Assembly (NCBI RefSeq): GCF_010672085.1
Contig: NZ_JAAHHT010000019.1
Span: 53,840-117,839 of the forward strand
From: Okeania sp. SIO3I5
GTDB taxonomy: Bacteria; Cyanobacteriota; Cyanobacteriia; Cyanobacteriales; Microcoleaceae
Direction: 5' to 3'
DNA: 64,000 nucleotides
A program made the translations under genes and the position numbers. Position 1 is the first letter of the stretch, and each line of letters opens with the position of its first letter. This document shows positions 53,897 through 63,026 of the stretch, piece by piece. The notes beneath the pieces were generated by a model. The model saw only the letters and a list, made by a program, of their open reading frames with translations, did not search any database and was not told the origin of the DNA.

Positions 53897-55912
53897 TTAT
53901 GACCATCCTCTTATCTCTTCATCACTTAACAATTTTTTTAACTTAAAATACTCCCGTTGGGTAGCTTGGAGGATATGTTTCATCATCACGGGTTCATCCC
54001 GATCAGCAGCGAGAAAAGCTGCATTTAAGGCAATATTGCGGATATTGCCCCCAGCTACCTTAAGTTGTCCCAATAATTGGTAGTCCAACTCCTGAGTTGG
54101 TGTTTGAGGCGGAAAAATACGTTGCCAAATTTTGGTTCGTGAGGAAGCATCTGGAAAAGGAAAACCAACCATAAACCGGATACGACGTAGAAAAGCAGAG
54201 TCCAAAGCAGCTTTAAAATTAGTCGTCAAAATAGCCAAACCCTGATATGCTTCCATCCGTTGCAACAGATAAGATACTTCTACATTGGCGTGGCGATCTC
54301 GACTATCCTGAACTTCGGTACGTTTACCAAACAAAGCATCCGCTTCATCAAAAAGTAAAATTGCTCCTCCTGTTTCCGCTGCCAGGAATATGCGCTCTAA
54401 ATTTTTTTCCGTTTCCCCTATATATTTACTAACTACAGCGCTCAAGTCTATACGATAAAGATCCAAATGAAATTCATTAGCTAATACCTCAGAGGCCATA
54501 GTTTTACCAGTCCCACTTTCACCATGAAAAAGGGCGCTGATACCTAAACCCCGATACCCCTTGTTGGCAAAACCCCATACTTGATAAACTTTAGCCCTTT
54601 GTCGCAGATGAGTCGCTATATCTGTGAGCACCTGACGTTGTTGTGAGGCCAAAACTAAATCATCCCAAGTTGCGGATGTCTCAATACGTTGAGCTAAACC
54701 TTCTAGTTGAGGACGAGCTTGAGAGCGACAGAAATTCCAGAGTTGCTTGAATTCAGAAGAGGTGTCGTCTAATTCTGTTTGAGAAGGAGCAGAGACATTT
54801 TTAGTTTCAGCTTTCAGTTTTGAATTTTGAATTTTAAATTGTTGACAGACTGATTGAATAGTGGTATTACTGAGATTAAATTGAGACACTAACTTACTAA
54901 TTTCGACTTGAAATTGGTTTGCATCTGTACCGAGATGGGTTAGCCAAATGTCTGTTTGTTCTTGATAGCTCAGTTGGGGTATATCAAAAGTAATAAAATG
55001 ACTATGTTTAGCTTGTAACCGTTTCTGACTACAAATAATCACAGGAGTTGACAAACTTTCTACAAACTGGGAAATCTGAAAAGCAAGTTGAGACTCATTT
55101 GGTAAAATATTCTCACACTCAAGTATTAGTAGATTATTGTTCAACAAAGCTTCCCTTTGCCAACGTTGTTTGATTTGCTGAATATCATTAGGAGATTGAG
55201 AAAACACAGTCGCTGACATGAAATACAAATTAAAACCGAGGTAAACAGATACAGCTTTAGCTATGGCATATTTAGCTGTTGATTCTTCACCACAGAGTTG
55301 TAAGGTAGGATATGGATAAGATAGCTCAGACCAGATCCCTACTATTTGCTCCACAATTTTTTCTTGGGAGGGAGCTAAAGGAATTTGTTCTAGATGAGGA
55401 GGAAGAGGATAAACAAAACCCAATAATTGTTTGTCAAAAGTTGGTTCTCCTAGAAGATAACTAAGAATATGTGGCTCAATGCGCAGAGAAGCTTGAGTGA
55501 GAGTTAACCCCGTACCAATTTCTATTAGTCGCCAATACTGTAATGAATTATGGGGAGAAAGTACAGACAAACTAGCTTGAGGAAAAGTATTTAAGGCTAA
55601 GGCAAGGGTAGGATAATTAAGTTGAGGATTCCCTTGGAGTTTAGCACATAAATCAGCCAGGTTGGGTTCAATCTCTAGGGTGCTACACAGCAGGAGGATA
55701 TCCCGCTCAAATTCGGTGAGGCTAAATATGTGACACAATCTAGCTAAAGCTGAAGTAGGTGGTATTATGTCAGAAGGTAGGGGTTGTAGTGTTTTATCTT
55801 CCAACTTATTTTCTAGATATTGACGGATATGGTTGGTAGTATTTATTAGTGTGGTTAAGTTTTCTTGATTCCAGTTGTAGACAGGGGAGGTTTTCATGTT
55901 ATAAATATACAA
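53897..55912 (-). CDS. AAA+ ATPase of the eCIS (Afp15-like)
   Basis: The 671-aa protein has a variable N-terminal half (~1-390) with a degenerate nucleotide-binding segment, then one AAA+ module: Walker A HGESGTGKTM (Lys470), Walker B ILLFDEADALFG (~518-529), sensor ILTTNFKAALDSAFLRR with the arginine finger region, and a C-terminal ILQATQREYFKLKKL helix. Afp15-type ATPases are universal in eCIS loci and needed for assembly. MKTSPVYNW (residue 6) is an alternative start. It is the first gene of the minus-strand locus, so the main promoter probably lies upstream of 55912. Confidence 0.92.
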   Translation of the reverse strand: MYIYNMKTSPVYNWNQENLTTLINTTNHIRQYLENKLEDKTLQPLPSDIIPPTSALARLCHIFSLTEFERDILLLCSTLEIEPNLADLCAKLQGNPQLNYPTLALALNTFPQASLSVLSPHNSLQYWRLIEIGTGLTLTQASLRIEPHILSYLLGEPTFDKQLLGFVYPLPPHLEQIPLAPSQEKIVEQIVGIWSELSYPYPTLQLCGEESTAKYAIAKAVSVYLGFNLYFMSATVFSQSPNDIQQIKQRWQREALLNNNLLILECENILPNESQLAFQISQFVESLSTPVIICSQKRLQAKHSHFITFDIPQLSYQEQTDIWLTHLGTDANQFQVEISKLVSQFNLSNTTIQSVCQQFKIQNSKLKAETKNVSAPSQTELDDTSSEFKQLWNFCRSQARPQLEGLAQRIETSATWDDLVLASQQRQVLTDIATHLRQRAKVYQVWGFANKGYRGLGISALFHGESGTGKTMASEVLANEFHLDLYRIDLSAVVSKYIGETEKNLERIFLAAETGGAILLFDEADALFGKRTEVQDSRDRHANVEVSYLLQRMEAYQGLAILTTNFKAALDSAFLRRIRFMVGFPFPDASSRTKIWQRIFPPQTPTQELDYQLLGQLKVAGGNIRNIALNAAFLAADRDEPVMMKHILQATQREYFKLKKLLSDEEIRGWS

Positions 55913-56995
55913 AGATTATACGGATCAAAATAATACTGGAAATTTTGATTCATTGCGTACTTTTCCGCAATTCCAGGTATTATCTCATCTATGTCGAACA
56001 AATCTAAGCCAGGAGTTATCTCAGCGGCTAAAAATTAGAGCCAAGACTCAAAAAATAAATTTTATCTTCCGACAAAAACAAGATACTAACTATTTTACAG
56101 AGTTATGCCTGAAGTGTGTAGGCAGTTGAGTGTGAAATTCTTAATAGTACAGGACTAAAGCCATGCAAACCCAGAAACCCGGTTTGTCGTAAACGTTTAT
56201 TGTCAAAAACAATGATTTAGCCTAGAAACGGGGTTTCTTTGCGTAAGTCCTGTAGTCGAAACAAGTAATGAGCGTATCTTCTAGTATACCGGCGATTCGC
56301 GTTTGCAGAGCATTCTGTAGGAAATCGCCCCTACGACTACTGATATAGAATCCGGTTATATAGTATATGTTCATTATTAAATCGGACAATCGGACCATCT
56401 CCCCCAACAATACACTCTTGTATTCAACCGGATTTGATATTACTCCTTACTCCTTACTCCTTACTCCTTACTCCTTACTCCTTACTCATTACTCATTACT
56501 CCTCAGTAATACGATAACTAATTACCCGGATTCTATATGACTACTGATATCATGTCCACTGGTATCGTTTGTGTAAATCTAACAGGCAAGATGCCTATTC
56601 CACAAGGTGAATATCTACAGGAAATTTAAGTTTTTTTCTTCCTCTTAAGTATTTTTCCTTCCTGTTCCCTATCTTTGCATACAATACTGATGCTACCGGA
56701 CATGATATGACTACTAGATTGATAGTGAGGTTGTTTAACTGGATTTGATATAATGCCCTACATCGCGCGATCGCTACTGTTCTCTGTTACCTTACAGTGC
56801 TTTTCAGTTGAGTAGACCACAGTAGGGACGTTCCATTGAACGTCCCTACAGGGTTTTGGTTGTGACGATGTGGTTCATCAAGAAAGAAAAGCGCTGTAAT
56901 TTTTAAGAACTTGAGATCGCAAAAAAAACCACCAAACAAGATATAAATCTCATCTAGCGGTTGCACAATAAGGAGTAACTATGGAAAGGAAACCT
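55913..56995. repeat. 1.1-kb gene-free region between eCIS and nif genes, rich in MITE-like repeats
   Basis: It contains AGGACTAAAGCCATGCAAACCC...TTTGCGTAAGTCCT (56151-56251), a TATAGAATCCGG...CCGGATTTGATA element at 56344-56439, a seven-unit TTACTCC repeat (~56441-56500), and a TTACAGTGCTTTTC...GAAAAGCGCTGTAA element at 56792-56899. The promoter of the eCIS ATPase gene must lie in the first part; I cannot define it. No gene. Confidence 0.65.
56792..56899. repeat. TTACAGYGCTTTTC-ended palindromic element
   Basis: The inverted ends are TTACAGTGCTTTTC and GAAAAGCGCTGTAA (one mismatch). The interior has GTAGGGACGTTCC/GAACGTCCCTAC. It is the sister of 10815-10919, sharing the ACAGGGTTTTGGTTG and ACGATGTGGTTCATCAA strings. 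Confidence 0.75.
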
Positions 56996-57196
56996 TTATT
57001 CTAATTTCTTAGCATCTATTGTTATCGGTAACTTTTCTGGTTGGTCTTTAGGAATAGATAGTTCCCAACCATTTGTTAAAGTTAAAATTTTATTGTCTCC
57101 CTCAATTTTTTGTGAGACAACTTCTTCTTCTAGGTCTTTTTTAGCAACATAAACTTCTAAGTTTCCTGCTTCATTATTCCGTAATATTACTTTCAT
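56996..57196 (-). CDS. nifT: NifT/FixU-like protein
   Basis: This 66-aa protein starts MKVILRNNEAGNLEVYVAKKD LE-like and keeps VVSQK, LTLTNGWELSIP, the NifT/FixU pattern. The role is unclear; nifT is a conserved small gene of nif operons. Its ATG overlaps the nifZ stop codon (TAATG), so the two are translationally coupled. Confidence 0.9.
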   Translation of the reverse strand: MKVILRNNEAGNLEVYVAKKDLEEEVVSQKIEGDNKILTLTNGWELSIPKDQPEKLPITIDAKKLE

Positions 57197-57465
57197 TAAT
57201 GACTTTCCTCAACAAGTTCAATTTCATTTTTACGACAACCGATAATCATTCCTTTTTTGATGAAATGCACGGAATAAATATAAAATTTTTGTAAGAAGGT
57301 GCCGATGCCACAAATGTAACCGACCTCTCCTCCCTCCAAAAGAATGTCACCTCGATTTTTTCCTGGGAATGTACCATCATTACGAATGATTTTGCAAACC
57401 CTGACTTTTTGTTCGAGTTCAAATGTAGGGGGTCCGTCTAATTCTATAACTTCATCTACTTTCAT
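57196..57465 (-). CDS. nifZ: NifZ, nitrogenase maturation protein
   Basis: The 89-aa protein has FELEQKVRVCKIIRNDGTFP, GKNRGDILLEGGEVGYICGI and IYSVHF, the NifZ family core. NifZ helps form the second P-cluster of the MoFe protein. Its stop overlaps the nifT start by one base. In Nostoc nifV precedes nifZ; here the 520 bp upstream hold no gene. Confidence 0.93.
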   Translation of the reverse strand: MKVDEVIELDGPPTFELEQKVRVCKIIRNDGTFPGKNRGDILLEGGEVGYICGIGTFLQKFYIYSVHFIKKGMIIGCRKNEIELVEESH

Positions 57466-57985
57466 TGAGTTACCTCGCTAATAGTGAATAAATTTGGTAG
57501 TTTTTGTACAGGTAAACTATGTTTAATTGACACAAATATTGGCTGAAGTCAGAAGTAAGAAGTTAGAAATCAGATAATTAAATTTTTGCTGTAACTCTTA
57601 AGTTTCCTGCCAACTGCTATATCTACAATCACTTGTAAAATAGTTGTAATTTTTTCAAATATGAAAGTAATACCTTATTCTAAATAATTACATATTTGTG
57701 TTTTGAAAAAAAGTAGCGATCGCTGCCATTTCAATTATCAGTTATCACTTATCACTTTTGTCCGAGTCAAAGGAAAATTATTAATTACTTTAGGTATAAT
57801 GTATATCCCTGCCGAAGCAAATATATATCTATATCTACAAAATCACCTGTTAAACGATATTTAACTAACTAACTCAGATATTTTTAGATTAAATTACTTA
57901 AATTTTAGTTTAAGTATTTGCCTCTATTAAACATTAGTTTCCCAATCAGATAGTTTTTATTTAGATAAATTTTATAATTCATCTT
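57466..57985. other. Gene-free gap between the DUF2949 gene and nifZ
   Basis: This is 520 bp of AT-rich DNA without coding evidence. It is where nifV (homocitrate synthase) stands in the Nostoc order as I recall it. I see no nifV remnant. A promoter for nifZ-nifT may be here. Confidence 0.5.
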
Positions 57986-58216
57986 TTAACTGATAAGCTG
58001 ATCGTAGCAATGAGTATTTTTATTATAAGACTCTAACCAATCAAAAATTTGCTGTAGTTGATGAATAGAAATCATTCCAAACTTCCACAAAATCATTGGT
58101 AGAGGACCACAAGAAGCTTCGCTATGTTTCCGTGCTACAGAAATTGCTGCTGCCGAAAGAGCTAATTCTTCCTGCAAAAAATGAATTAATAGAGTAGTTT
58201 TGCGATCGCCTTCCAT
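57986..58216 (-). CDS. DUF2949 family protein
   Basis: This is a 76-aa cyanobacterial family protein: LIHFLQEELALSAAAISVAR, then GPLPMILWKFGMISIHQLQQ, IFDWLE. The pattern (a helix, GPLPMILW, IFDWLE) is the family signature; function unknown. It lies among nif genes in the same direction, so a link with nitrogen fixation is likely but unproven. Confidence 0.85.
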   Translation of the reverse strand: MEGDRKTTLLIHFLQEELALSAAAISVARKHSEASCGPLPMILWKFGMISIHQLQQIFDWLESYNKNTHCYDQLIS

Positions 58217-58469
58217 AATTATTATCCTTTATTATATTATCCTTAAGAAATTAAACTACAAGTATATAGATATGGAAATTCAGCAACTAACAATTAATAA
58301 TTACCTCTCCCTCAAAGGGAAAGGATTGAAGATCAAATAAAAACAATTCTTTCCCTATTCCCTCTTCCCTATTCCCTATTCCCTGACTTCTGCAAGAAGT
58401 CTATTAATTATTAATTATTAATTATTAATTATTCCATATCCATGTGCGGATGAGCATTGTTCATTCAAA

Positions 58470-58748
58470 TTAATGGTTGTATTTAGGAAAAACTTCCATT
58501 TTCCAGCATCTTTCTAACCAGTCTACTAACTCTGTCCGAGGAGCAATAAATTGCTTAACAGTGCTTTGGAGCAGAATAGCATCGGTGCAATTCTTGACTT
58601 CTACTAATAACTCACCATTGTCGGTACACCAACTATTAATCATTAGCTCTTTTAAGCGATGGTGAACAAACCAACGGTCTACTTGAGAAAGATTCACAAT
58701 TTTAGTCAAATCTTTGGGATGAGGTTGAGAATTATGATTACTAAACAT
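58470..58748 (-). CDS. Asr1405/Asl0597-like small nif-cluster protein
   Basis: The 92-aa protein has LTKIVNLSQVDRWFVHHRLK, ELMINSWCTDNGELLVEVKN and PRTELVDWLERCW. It matches in size and position the small cyanobacterial protein encoded after nifP (cysE) in Nostoc. Function unknown. Its start lies inside the left copy of the 117-bp tandem duplication; before that duplication the cysE stop codon overlapped this ATG (ATGTTTAG). Confidence 0.78.
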   Translation of the reverse strand: MFSNHNSQPHPKDLTKIVNLSQVDRWFVHHRLKELMINSWCTDNGELLVEVKNCTDAILLQSTVKQFIAPRTELVDWLERCWKMEVFPKYNH

Positions 58749-58954
58749 TGTTGCTGTTCCTTGTATCGCCCATGAGAGTTTGCAATTGTTGTTCTAGTTG
58801 CTCAATTCTGTCAACTAAAGCACGAGTTACGGCAGCTGAGGTTGAGAATTATGATTACTAAACATTGTTGCTGTTCCTTGTATCGCCCATGAGAGTTTGC
58901 AATTGTTGTTCTAGTTGCTCAATTCTGTCAACTAAAGCACGAGTTACGGCAGCT
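58721..58954. repeat. Perfect 117-bp tandem duplication at the cysE / small-gene junction
   Basis: 58721-58837 and 58838-58954 are identical over all 117 bp (both begin GAGGTTGAGAATTATGATTA and end GAGTTACGGCAGCT). Each copy holds the last codons of cysE and the first codons of the 92-aa gene. The result is that two genes that overlapped are now ~110 bp apart. Confidence 0.95.
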
Positions 58955-59709
58955 TCTGCATCTGGTAACTTTCCATGTTCAAGAACTCCAGTCCGTTGCC
59001 CAGATTTAGAGACGACTCTACCAGGTATACCGACAATGGTGCAGTCAGAAGGGACATGACGCAAGACAATGGAACCAGCACCGATGCGAACGTTATCACC
59101 AATATTGAGATTTCCTAGTACCTTTGCACCAGCACCAACTACAACATTTTTACCAATAGTCGGATGGCGTTTACCAGTTTCTTTTCCTGTACCGCCAAGA
59201 GTGACACCCTGATAAATTAATGAGTAGTCTCCAATAATTGCTGTTTCACCAATAACGACTCCCATGCCATGATCGATAAATACTCCCTGTCCAATTTGTG
59301 CCCCTGGGTGAATTTCTATTCCTGTTAAGAAGCGTCCCAAATGGGAAATTAAACGTGGAATTACAGGCACTCTTGGACGGTACAATTTATGAGCAAGACG
59401 GTGTAGTAACAAGGCGTGTAAACCAGGATAGCAGCATAAAACTTCCATCCAGTTGCGTGCTGCTGGATCTCGCTCGAAAATTATTTGAAAATCTGTTAAT
59501 ATTGTATCTAGTTCAGGAAAGGTAAAATATCTATACCAAAATCTCTGTCTACGAGAGGAATAAAGCTCTCTATTAAATTCTAGTTGTAGATTTTGTTGTT
59601 CAACTTTAGTATCAACCTTGACTTTGCCTTGAGACTTCAAGTTGTCTTGACTTTTTCTCAAGTTAGAATTGTTAGTTGTGTTAGGTAAGGTGCAGGTATT
59701 GCCAGTCAT
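58858..59709 (-). CDS. cysE: Serine O-acetyltransferase of the nif cluster (NifP/CysE)
   Basis: This 283-aa enzyme makes O-acetylserine from serine and acetyl-CoA for cysteine, which feeds NifS and Fe-S assembly. The hexapeptide left-handed beta-helix is clear: [20 protein letters not shown] with the catalytic His, [40 protein letters not shown] and [20 protein letters not shown]. An N-terminal ~60-aa extension (Asn/Lys-rich) has no obvious counterpart, so translation may start later. The C-terminal ~45 aa end in a coiled-coil [11 protein letters not shown]. It is divergent from nifB across a 1.2-kb region, the nifP-nifB layout of non-heterocystous cyanobacteria. Confidence 0.92.
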   Translation of the reverse strand: MTGNTCTLPNTTNNSNLRKSQDNLKSQGKVKVDTKVEQQNLQLEFNRELYSSRRQRFWYRYFTFPELDTILTDFQIIFERDPAARNWMEVLCCYPGLHALLLHRLAHKLYRPRVPVIPRLISHLGRFLTGIEIHPGAQIGQGVFIDHGMGVVIGETAIIGDYSLIYQGVTLGGTGKETGKRHPTIGKNVVVGAGAKVLGNLNIGDNVRIGAGSIVLRHVPSDCTIVGIPGRVVSKSGQRTGVLEHGKLPDAEAAVTRALVDRIEQLEQQLQTLMGDTRNSNNV

Positions 59710-59990
59710 TTCAGTTATTAGTTATCAGTTATCAGTTAACCTCCTGGGGAGGTACTTTTAAACCAGTTCCTCCAGAAATAGCGGGGTTTGAGACCTTATT
59801 TCTTAGTCATGGATCGATTGAGAAAGGGATTCCCTGTTTAACAAGAATGTTTGCTTTTAAATGTTTATATCAAGTGCCTTACCAACTATTGAGAAATATT
59901 TCCTGCTCAATCTTTATTAGGTTAATTATGTTTGTACTCACAATATTTAACCTATTACGGTGATGGTATTACAGATATGTTCAAAATATA

Positions 59991-60145
59991 TTTTGGGGTA
60001 TAGGTGCTAGTATTTTTTGTAGTGGGTACGATTATTTATTAAATAATGTACTAGCATTTTTGTACTCAAGCCTCATACTTGTATTTAAGCAGGTTTGAGG
60101 TTTTTAAGTGGGGTTTTCTCTGAAGATCGAAATTTGTACTCAACT
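59991..60145 (-). promoter_or_regulatory. Left motif array (candidate nifP operator)
   Basis: It contains GGGGTATAGGTGCTAGTATT, a GTACTAGC, two TTTGTACTCAA motifs (60058-60069, 60133-60143) and a second degenerate block ACTTGTATTT...TTTTTAAGTGGGG at ~60077-60115. Seen from the nifP side these read TTGAGTACAAA. Confidence 0.5.
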
Positions 60146-60519
60146 TTAGTGTAACTCATAAAATAACTGAAAATATTAAAAAAAACGTTAAAAATTATCT
60201 ACTTAATTCTGAAAAAACTGCTAATTTAATTACAAAAGCTAAAAAGAAGTGTGGGAAGTGTGGGAAGATGGGGGTGAATATTTATAATTTATATCTGGAT
60301 TTATCTGAATTATACAACAACGTTAATTAAAATTATTCTCAAATAAAATTTGTTCTAATTATGTGAAATACTGTAAAATAATCATAGTTAACCAAATTGC
60401 TTATTAGACTTATTAGGAATAATTGGCAAACTATAAAGAAAAGTTGAGATAAATTTGATTTACTTGCCAAAAACTGATACATTATATACAGTAATAAAGG
60501 ATGAACTTAAATAGGGGGT

Positions 60520-60735
60520 ATATGAGTACACGAGCATAGAGAAAAAAGAAGGGTCAAAAAAAACGCGAAATAACTAACATATATAGGTTCTAGCATGAGT
60601 ACATAGAAGCCTATACCATTCCCCTATAAATACACATACCCCACTTAAAAAATACAAGTACCTATACCCCAATAAAAAATTTGAGATATGCCGATCTAAT
60701 TGAAATTATTCAATTAGAAAAATTCGAGTACAAAA
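60520..60735 (+). promoter_or_regulatory. Right motif array (candidate nifB operator)
   Basis: It contains GGGGGTATATGAGTACACGA (60514-60533), CTAGCATGAGTACATAG (60590-60606), ATACCCCACTTAAAAAATAC (60637-60656), AAGTACCTATACCCC and CGAGTACAAAA (60725-60735). It is the inverted counterpart of 59991-60145 and ends ~200 bp before nifB. Confidence 0.5.
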
Positions 60736-60931
60736 TTAATTATTATAATAAAAACTAATCGCGGTTTTTGAATTTAGCAGTCTAAAACCCACTGATATAA
60801 AAACTATAACGCCGGACACACAATCTACTGACAGAACACCGCCAATGTTCCGGTCACCTAGAATTAAGTGTATCGACGCGAGTAATCCGTCACCCACGGC
60901 GACAGCTAGTACAATACCAGTGGAAACTTAG

Positions 60932-62407
60932 ATGTTACAGCCAACAGAAGTCTCTTCCAAACCAACAGTCAACAGCTTCGCAAATACTATAGAAACCCCA
61001 GTAGAAAAAAAATCTGGCGGCTGCGCGTCAAAGGGTTGCGGAAGTAGCAAAAAAGAGGAAGTTGCTCCCAATATCCAAGAGCGCATTGCTAACCATCCTT
61101 GCTACAGTCAAGAAGCACATCACCATTATGCAAGGATGCATGCTCCAGTTGCACCAGCTTGCAATATTCAATGTAACTATTGTAACCGGAAATACGACTG
61201 CGCAAATGAAAGTCGTCCTGGTGTAGTTAGCGAACTCCTAACTCCTGAAGAAGCAGCTCACAAAGCTCTAGTAATTGCTGGAAAAATTCCTCAAATGACA
61301 GTTATGGGTATTGCCGGTCCTGGCGATCCATTAGCGAACCCAGAGAAAACATTCCGTACTTTTGAGCTTGTAGCGGAGAAAGCTCCAGATATCAAGCTTT
61401 GCTTGTCAACCAATGGTCTAGCTTTACCTGAGTATGTAGATCGGATTAAAGCATTAAACGTTGACCACGTTACTCTAACAATTAATATGGTTGACCCTCA
61501 AATCGGGGTAAAGATTTATCCTTGGGTTCATTACAAGCGGAAGCGTTACAGAGGAATTGAAGGAGTCAAAATTCTGCATCAAAGGCAAATGGAATCTTTG
61601 GACTTGCTCCAAAAAGCTGATATTCTCTGCAAAGTTAACTCAGTGATGATTCCTGGTATTAATGACGAACACCTAGAAGAAGTTAACAGAGTTGTTCGTT
61701 CTAAGGGTGCATTTATCCATAACATTATGCCTCTAATTTCTTCACCAGAACACGGTACTTACTTCGGTTTAAATGGTCAGCGCGGTCCTACCACTGAAGA
61801 ATTAAAAGAATTACAAGACAAATGTGATGTTGGTGGTATGAAAATGATGCGCCATTGTCGTCAATGTCGTGCAGATGCAGTTGGTCTCTTAGGTGAAGAT
61901 CGTAGTAAGGAATTCACAAAAGAAGCCATCATGGAGATGACTCCAGAATATGACTTGGAGAAGCGCAAAGAAGTTCATGCTGGTATTGAAGGTTTCCGCA
62001 ATAAACTAGCAGAAGCTAAGGCAGAAGTTCAAGCTCCTGAAAAAGTTGCTGAAGCGGGTCCGCCAATACTATTGGCAGTAGCAAGTAAGGGTAACGGATT
62101 AGTTAATCAACACTTTGGTCATGCTAAAGAGTTTATGATCTATGAAGTGGATGGTGTGAAAGCCAGATTTATTGCTCACCGGAAAGTTGACCACTATTGT
62201 CTAGGTGGTTATGGTGAAGAAGGAAGTCTGGAGAATATCATCAAGGCAATTTCTGATTGCAAAGCTGTGCTGGTTTCTAAAATTGGTGAGAGTCCTAAAG
62301 AAAAGGTACTCAACGCAGGAATAGACGTAGTAGAAAGCTATGATGTAATTGAAACAGTTGCTTTAGATTTTTACAAGCAATTCATAAAATTAATACAACC
62401 TGCATAG
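60932..62407 (+). CDS. nifB: NifB, FeMo-cofactor biosynthesis radical SAM protein
   Basis: This 491-aa protein makes NifB-co, the 8Fe-9S-C precursor of FeMo-co. The radical SAM motif is [14 protein letters not shown] (Cys77, Cys81, Cys84); [17 protein letters not shown] and [11 protein letters not shown] are SAM-binding parts; [19 protein letters not shown] supplies the other cluster ligands. Residues ~380-491 are a NifX/NafY-like domain ([20 protein letters not shown]). An N-terminal [11 protein letters not shown] segment is common in cyanobacterial NifB. The ATG is followed by a normal lead. fdxN, usual just after nifB, is not found. Confidence 0.97.
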   Translation: MLQPTEVSSKPTVNSFANTIETPVEKKSGGCASKGCGSSKKEEVAPNIQERIANHPCYSQEAHHHYARMHAPVAPACNIQCNYCNRKYDCANESRPGVVSELLTPEEAAHKALVIAGKIPQMTVMGIAGPGDPLANPEKTFRTFELVAEKAPDIKLCLSTNGLALPEYVDRIKALNVDHVTLTINMVDPQIGVKIYPWVHYKRKRYRGIEGVKILHQRQMESLDLLQKADILCKVNSVMIPGINDEHLEEVNRVVRSKGAFIHNIMPLISSPEHGTYFGLNGQRGPTTEELKELQDKCDVGGMKMMRHCRQCRADAVGLLGEDRSKEFTKEAIMEMTPEYDLEKRKEVHAGIEGFRNKLAEAKAEVQAPEKVAEAGPPILLAVASKGNGLVNQHFGHAKEFMIYEVDGVKARFIAHRKVDHYCLGGYGEEGSLENIIKAISDCKAVLVSKIGESPKEKVLNAGIDVVESYDVIETVALDFYKQFIKLIQPA

Positions 62408-63026
62408 GTAATGAGTTAATAATTAGCAATCAGCAATCAGCAATCAGCAATCAGCAGTCAGCAAGCTGATAGCTAAAAGCTAATAGCTAGTTAAATCATT
62501 ACTAGCTAATGTATTTCCTGCAATCATTGCGTTTCCCAATGCTTCACTGGTGCTATTCACTCCCACAAAGTAAAGTATGGAAACCGGGTTTGTATTTAGA
62601 TACCCTACTATACTAATATCTATCTCTCACAAACCCGGTTTCTGATCACATTAGCTACAGCACCAGTACCAGCAGATTATGGATTCCTGGTTTGTTACTT
62701 ATAACAAGTTGGTTTCTTAAATGAATGAGACCAAGCAGCGAAATTATTGGCTTTAGTGGTTTTAACTCTACTCGGAAAGATTGTCGGAGCAACTTTAAGC
62801 TTTAATTTTCAATGTATAAAGGTTAGTGCAGTTATACAGAAATCAAGAATATTTGACTACTGTTTTATCTGTGCTAGTTCTTAATATTAGAGCATAGAAA
62901 CCGGGTTTGTATGAGATCGCCTACCATACTAACATCTTTCTCCTAATAAACCCGGTTTCTGATAACACTCCGAAGCAGACCGATTTGATATTACTTACAA
63001 CCATCACCTCAATTTTTTACTCAGCT
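62408..63026. other. Spacer between nifB and nifS: repeats and a possible decayed membrane-protein fragment
   Basis: AGCAATC tandem units (~62425-62460) and AAGCTGATAGCTAAAAGCTAATAGCT follow nifB. Two AAACCGGGTTTGT...ACAAACCCGGTTTC hairpin elements are at ~62582-62644 and ~62897-62962; both contain a CTA(C/T)(C/T)ATACTAA(T/C)ATCT core. At ~62650-62850 the plus strand reads a hydrophobic string (LLALVVLTLLGKIVGATLSF) interrupted by stops, which may be a remnant of a transporter. No fdxN-like CxxCxxC frame is seen. Confidence 0.5.

Larger units (their letters stand above)
59710..60931. promoter_or_regulatory. Divergent nifP/cysE-nifB control region with paired inverted motif arrays
   Basis: There is no gene in 1.22 kb. 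TGTACTC(A) occurs at ~59934, 60061 and ~60136 on the left, and its complement (T)GAGTACA at ~60523, 60595 and ~60725 on the right. TTTTGGGGTATAGGTGCTAG (59991) is mirrored by CAAGTACCTATACCCCAATA (60655). The two halves thus point in opposite directions, one towards each gene. In Leptolyngbya the activator CnfR acts on a nifB-nifP intergenic element; I infer, without recalling its exact consensus, that these could be its sites. A possible -10 TACAAT is at ~60910 before nifB. Confidence 0.6.

Noticed and set aside
20180-55912. Prophage
   Set aside because: No terminase, portal, capsid, integrase or lysis genes are present. DUF4157, DUF4255, Afp15-type ATPase and four sheaths point to eCIS.
57466-57985. 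Possible nifV remnant
   Set aside because: I looked for homocitrate-synthase-like text in all frames and saw none; recorded only as an absent gene.
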